Positions 59,880-64,000 of a DNA stretch of 64,000 bases are shown piece by piece; positions within the stretch are counted from its first letter, which is position 1, and the number at the start of each line of letters is the position of its first letter. The position numbers and the translations under genes are program-made. Under the pieces are notes generated by a model. That model ran no database searches. It saw nothing but the letters and a program-made list of their open reading frames with translations, and was not told the DNA's origin. The DNA lies in NCBI GenBank assembly GCA_018398585.1, contig JAGTTD010000007.1:7447320-7511319 (forward strand), read 5' to 3'. The stretch is from Simmondsia chinensis. Its lineage: Eukaryota > Streptophyta > Magnoliopsida > Caryophyllales > Simmondsiaceae.

Positions 59880-60305
59880 ATGATTTACTTGAAAGACAGT
59901 AATATCACTAAGCCCGATGCAAAAAGTGAAGATAAATGGAAATTGTTGAATAGAAAGACTGTAGGAATGATTAAGCTGTTCATTGACCCATCTATTTACC
60001 AGTTTGTGCGTTATGAGACTGATGTGGCCAAGCTATGGGAAAGGCTTGAGTCGATATTTGAGCGAAAAACAGCCTTGAATAAAGCCTCTATAGTGAAGAA
60101 ACTTGCTAAGCTTCAATATAGAGATGGAAACAGTGTCAATGAACATTTGAATGTCTTTGAGCGTCTTGTTAATCAACTGTTTAGTATGAACTTTAAACTT
60201 AATGATGTGTTACAAGCTCTTTTGTTGTTGAGTTCTATGCCAGATAATTGGGAGATATTGCAGGTATCTTTGAGTAATTCTGCTCCTAAGTGGGCAATCA
60301 CATAA
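59880..60305 (+). pseudogene. Copia Gag fragment
   Basis: 141 open codons matching the copia-type Gag domain: EDKWKLLNRKTVGMIKLF, ETDVAKLWERLESIFERK, KKLAKLQYRDGNSVNEHL, LLLLSSMPDNWEILQVSLSN. The frame ends at a TAA (60303) just after SLSNSAPKWAIT, where other sequence begins. The start of Gag is also missing, so this is an internal fragment between two breakpoints. It is open over its length, so the insertion may not be very old. Confidence 0.7.
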
Positions 60306-60769
60306 ACCACCACAAATCACAATCAAGAATGAGACAATGATCAAACAAATCAACCCACAAAAACAAAAGAAAGAGACACACGATTTTTACGTTGAAAAGC
60401 CCTCCAATGTGATGGGTAAAAACCACGGGACCATCAATAAACGGTACCTTCTTCCACTATCATCGAATCACAAGTGGGTATACCAATTTATTTTTTCTAG
60501 GCCAAGCTAGAGGCATAAAATACAACGAGAATGATCTTGGAACAACAAATCTCCCAACAATCTCACCAAAAGGTGGAAAATATCAAAAAATCGTATTGGA
60601 GAAAGGGTTGAGTGAAATACTAACTTTTGAGAGGCAAAATGATAATCTGACCATCACATATGAAGATTAAGGTGGTAGGAACAACATATTAAAATTTCAT
60701 CCCGATTGGAGAATGTTTGAGCATTGATCGGAGCCGAGAAAGACCTGCACAGCTCTCTCTCCCCTGCAA

Positions 60770-60802
<33 letters not shown>

Positions 60803-60960
60803 TTTGGTGCTCCATTTTTCTGCAGAAATTTTCACCTAAAAACCCCCTTTTTACTTTATTTTTTTATTGTATAAAGTTGAACCAAAACAAGAAAGTAAGC
60901 CCAAATAAAAATTGGGCTTCATCCTCTAATTGGGGGAATATCCAACAAGCATAGCCCCCA
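60306..60960. repeat. LTR-like block with CT/GT microsatellite
   Basis: ACGATTTTTACGTTGAAAAG and GGTAAAAACCACGGGACC resemble part of 52740-52795, pointing to a shared LTR-like repeat. A (CT)n(GT)n tract lies at about 60769-60802. Ends were not defined; it interrupts or borders the Gag fragment before it. Confidence 0.4.
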
Positions 60961-61028
60961 GTGACCAAAGGTCTTTACTTGTGGGATTTTTGAGCAAAAA
61001 ACTATTTAAAGCTTAAAATAAATTAAGT

Positions 61029-61271
61029 GCTCCCTATAAATGTAATATCTTCATAATATACTAGATGATCTCTTATGATATTATAATGTCCTCATATCCT
61101 CACATCCTCACCCATATCTCCTCTCATATGGTAAGAATATTGTCTTAATTATGTCAATGTATCTCTCCCTTCTCCCTATAAATTGTGAGCTTTGTAACCT
61201 CTTTACTTATGATTCAATATAATATATTCTTCTTTACTTGCTTGTTATTTTATAGTATTTACTATTTCGTA
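61029..61271 (+). repeat. Probable 5' LTR of terminal copia element
   Basis: CCCTATAAATTGTGAGCTTT (about 61173) is the TATA region, followed by TTCAATATAATATATTCTTC, a common polyadenylation-type leader, and by a primer-site variant TGGTATTGGAGC at 61272-61283. The LTR start is uncertain and its end lacks the expected CA. Confidence 0.5.
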
Positions 61272-61367
61272 TGGTATTGGAGCATTCTTAAACTTTTTCT
61301 CTCTTTTTAATTAGTTCTCTATTAGATCTGGGGTTTTTTTTTTTTTTAAACTTAATTTTCCTTGTTC

Positions 61368-62815
61368 ATGGCTGCAAATTCCTCTTCCTCCCTCACCGGT
61401 GCCTCCCTGGCCCTTGTCCTTGATGTCACAGTCCCTCCCGGAGCACCGGCTGCCGGAACTACTAGATCGTCCGAGACCGGCTCTCGCCATGCCGCGTCCT
61501 CCCCGATTATTCGCACACACATTGGGACAGGGACTCACCAACACCATATCGGATTCTCTACCTCGGGCACATCCCTCAACGGGTTAATGGATACCGGTGT
61601 TGCCATCTCCGGAGTCCAATTTCCCACTCTGAGGTCCACAATGACCCAAAACATAAGCTCAGGCATCCCTCAACACCTTCCCGCCCTTCTCCATTGCCAG
61701 CCGGGCTTTCACCTCTGGTGGGGCATCTGGATCGTCGGCTAGTGGTCTAATAGGTGGGGCTATGGCTATCTCTCTTGGCAACCTGCTCCCATCGACACTT
61801 AGCCACCACTTCCCCATAACCCCACCGCCTTCTCCCACACCTATTCTTCTTCCCCTATCTAATATTTCAAACATTGTTACAATAAAACTTGAAAATACCA
61901 ATGTCTATCCAGCATGGAAAGAACAATTCTACATGATTCTAATGGCTCATCAATAAATTGGGTTCAAAGAGGGGACTTACCCTTGTCCTAACTCAAACTT
62001 AAATGGCACTAACATTCCCAACCCTGATTACATAGCATGGGTTCGCACTGACCAAAGTCTTCGGTCATGCATTGTGGCCACCATATCTCGACCCCTCATC
62101 AATGATGTAATTCGACAACCCACCTCTAAAGCTATGCGGGATGCCCTAGCAAAACTTTTTCGGGACCATTCAATGGCCAAAGAATTTGAATTAAAAAAGT
62201 CACCTTCACAACCACAAAAAAAGATGGCAAAACTAGGGATATTTATCTAACCGAACTCAAACACATAATTGATGACCTTGCTGCCATAAACTCCCCCATT
62301 TCTAATAGAAAACTACTTCATGGTGCCCGCTTTAGGCTTCCTCCCGAGTATGCTACCTTCGTCACATTCATGCGACAATCCTCTCGAGATATAAGTTATG
62401 AGGAACTCAAAACTGCGCTCCTCAATGAGGAGGCCGCAGTCATGCCCTACATCGTGCACTCTACTCCTGACCCCTCTTGTGCATTAGTTGCCATAGGTAC
62501 AGGACAACAGGGAAAAAACCATGGCCGTGGAGGTCGTGGACGAGGCGGTCGAGGTCGTTCAAACAACCATCGTGGAGGTCGTGGAGGACGCCAAGGGGGA
62601 CATGGCCAATCACATAATCACAATGCTGGGTCTTCTTCATCTCATCATGGTGCCCCTCCCTCAACTCTAACTTCTGTAAGATCTGCTGCTTCCCCTTCAT
62701 TCAGCAGAATTAACGATATACTGGGTCCTTCTCCCAACCTTGTCAGATCTGTGGACGCATTGGACATACTGCTTTTTCCTGCTATCATCGCTATGATCAG
62801 CACTCTTATCTAGAT
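61368..62815 (+). pseudogene. Terminal copia element, Gag
   Basis: ATG 61368 (MAANSSSSLTGASLALVLDV) opens a long low-complexity N-terminus. The Gag domain then appears in changing frames: VTIKLENTNVYPAWKEQFYM (61876), YIAWVRTDQSLRSCIVATIS (62031), ELKHIIDDLAAINSP (62257), GARFRLPPEYATFVTFMRQS (62324). An Arg-Gly-rich stretch (62518-62610, GRGGRGRGGRGR) is the RNA-binding tail. The knuckle CQICGRIGHTAFSCYHRY (62743-62796) lies in another frame from the Arg-Gly tail, so one more frameshift separates them. Stop TAA at 61953 and others. Confidence 0.8.
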
Positions 62816-62836
62816 CCTTCCGCATCCTTCTCTGCT

Positions 62837-63905
62837 GTGTCCATCAAGGAACCTAATGATTACAACTGGTATCCCGACTCTGGAGCATCTAATCACATGA
62901 CTCCCAACTCATGTACCGTCTGTAACCCTCTTCCTTATGATGGTTTTAAAAGCATTCTTGTTGGGAATGGCACATTAGTCCCAGTGACTCACATTGATTC
63001 TTCCAGCCTACCTACCAAACATGGTCCACTCAACCTTCAAAATGTATTACTTGTCCCACAATTTACACATAACCTATTGGCAGCTAAACGTTTGTGCCAG
63101 GATAACATCTATATTGTGGAAGTTGGCTCAAATTTTTTTCTGTCAAGGACAAGGCTACGGGAAAACTCCTGCTATGAGTTCACAATAATGGCCCATTATA
63201 TAGCTTTTTTCCCCACAACACCGGTCTTGTCGCCCAAGCTCACGATGCTCAACTCTGGCACAACCGTTTAGGCCACTTAGGAAGCAATGTTTTTCCGAAT
63301 TCTATGTACTCGCAAATTAATCTCTAGCAATAAAAATTCACAAATTTTAATCATGTTGTCTTGGAAAGTCTCAACGATTACCTTTTAAACGTGCTATACA
63401 TACCACAGTCGCACCATTTCAATTAATTCACTCTGATACTTGGCAATCACCAATTTTTTCAACTTCTCAACACAAGTACTATGTCATTTTTGTTGATGAT
63501 TTCACATGGTTTATATGGTTATATCCTATGCATCAAAAATCGGATGTTTTTGAACTATTTGAAAATTTTAACACACTTATTCAAACTCAATTTAACTCCA
63601 AAACCAAGATTTTTCAAAGTGATGGAGGTAATGAATTTGACAATCGACATATGAATTCCCTCTGTGTACATCTTGGCATCCACTTTCACCTCTCTTGTCC
63701 CGATACCCCACAACAAAATAGCGTTGCGGAACGTAAACACAAACCCCTACATGAAATAACCAGGACGCGACTAATTCAATCCTCTCTCCCTTACAAATTT
63801 TGGGATGATGTCGTATGTACTGCTTGTTTTACAATGAACCGATTGCCAACTCCTCTTTTAAAAAACTCATCCCCGTTTGAAAAACTTTTTTCAGAAAATA
63901 TCTAA
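62837..63905 (+). pseudogene. Terminal copia element, protease and integrase
   Basis: Protease WYPDSGASNHMTP (about 62870) with intact Asp-Ser-Gly, then GAG-pre-integrase LNLQNVLLVPQFTHNLLAAK. The LWHNRLGHLG zinc region (63255) is in another frame and sense is lost from 63300 to 63400. Integrase core returns with FQLIHSDTWQSP (first Asp), FVDDFTWFIWLYPMHQKS, FQSDGGNEFDNR (second Asp) and TPQQNSVAERKHKP (Glu), all catalytic residues present. Ends at TAA 63903, after SSPFEKLFSENI; a frame change then carries on to the window edge. Confidence 0.82.
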
Positions 63906-64000
63906 TTATTCCCGTTTTTGAGTTTTGGGCTGTGCTTGCTACCCAAACCTTAGAGCTCGAGCACCTCACAAATTGGCTCCTCACTCGAAATGTTGTAACT

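Larger units (their letters stand above)
61272..64000 (+). mobile_element. Copia element running off the right edge
   Basis: After the primer site come gag, zinc knuckle, protease and integrase in copia order; RT, RNase H and the 3' LTR lie beyond the window. Multiple frame changes show it is not autonomous. Confidence 0.85.

Noticed and set aside
61311..61901. Minus-strand frames opposite the terminal gag
   Set aside because: Antisense shadows of the proline- and serine-rich Gag N-terminus.

Overview
The window looks like gene-poor, transposon-filled chromatin of a flowering plant, probably a eudicot; the species cannot be told. The evidence is plant MULE, Ty1/copia, PIF/Harbinger, LINE and SINE signatures, copia primer sites matching initiator tRNA-Met, plant-type introns, teloboxes and AT-rich spacers. 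I find no convincing intact host protein gene.

Bases 1 to about 20,400 are best read as one very large, decayed Mutator-like element whose left end lies outside the window. It carries two convergent genes. A mudrA-type transposase (3816-6802, plus) has a MuDR domain, a DDE domain, a SWIM zinc finger and a CCHC-like knuckle. A DUF1985/coiled-coil/Ulp1-like protease gene (14353 to about 10041, minus) has lost its catalytic centre. Around and inside both genes lie some 140-150 copies of an ~83-bp monomer built on the near-palindrome GTGTATGATCAATCATACAC. The arrays run in the plus direction in the left half and in the minus direction in the right half, so each follows the transcription direction of its own gene, and several lie in predicted introns. 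A 224-nt fold-back with ~81-nt arms, 45 bp downstream of a TATA box (7210-7433), interrupts the array and looks like a young MIRNA or siRNA hairpin locus.

Bases 20,400-28,960 hold older debris: a copia RT/RNase H relic with a T8G24 run, a tRNA-Gln-like gene, a possible tRNA-type SINE, LINE RNase H tails, and an unusual 236-bp insert joining an Au-SINE-like body to an antisense 5S rRNA sequence inside a perfect 19-bp target duplication. A PIF/Harbinger-type element (27853-28940, TSD TTA) has an inverted relative at 38187-39230 (TSD TAA).

Bases 28,963-34,156 are a complete but dead copia element (LTRs, TSD TTTCT, six stops, one frameshift, YVDD changed to YVAD). Bases 34,157-38,180 hold a pair of ~530-bp direct repeats around 2.9 kb without genes.

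Bases 39,268-51,850 are a nest. A minus-strand copia is split by a tandem chain of four LTRs from a non-coding LTR element (39622-45702), itself hit by a 1,446-bp solo LTR, and again by a Tnt1/Tork-type copia (46688-51647). A second minus-strand copia relic (about 51850-54930) contains another LTR-like insertion. Bases 55,000-59,870 show no genes; a gag fragment lies at 59880-60305, and a further copia element runs from about 61,030 off the right edge. All coding capacity seen belongs to mobile elements, nearly all of it broken.
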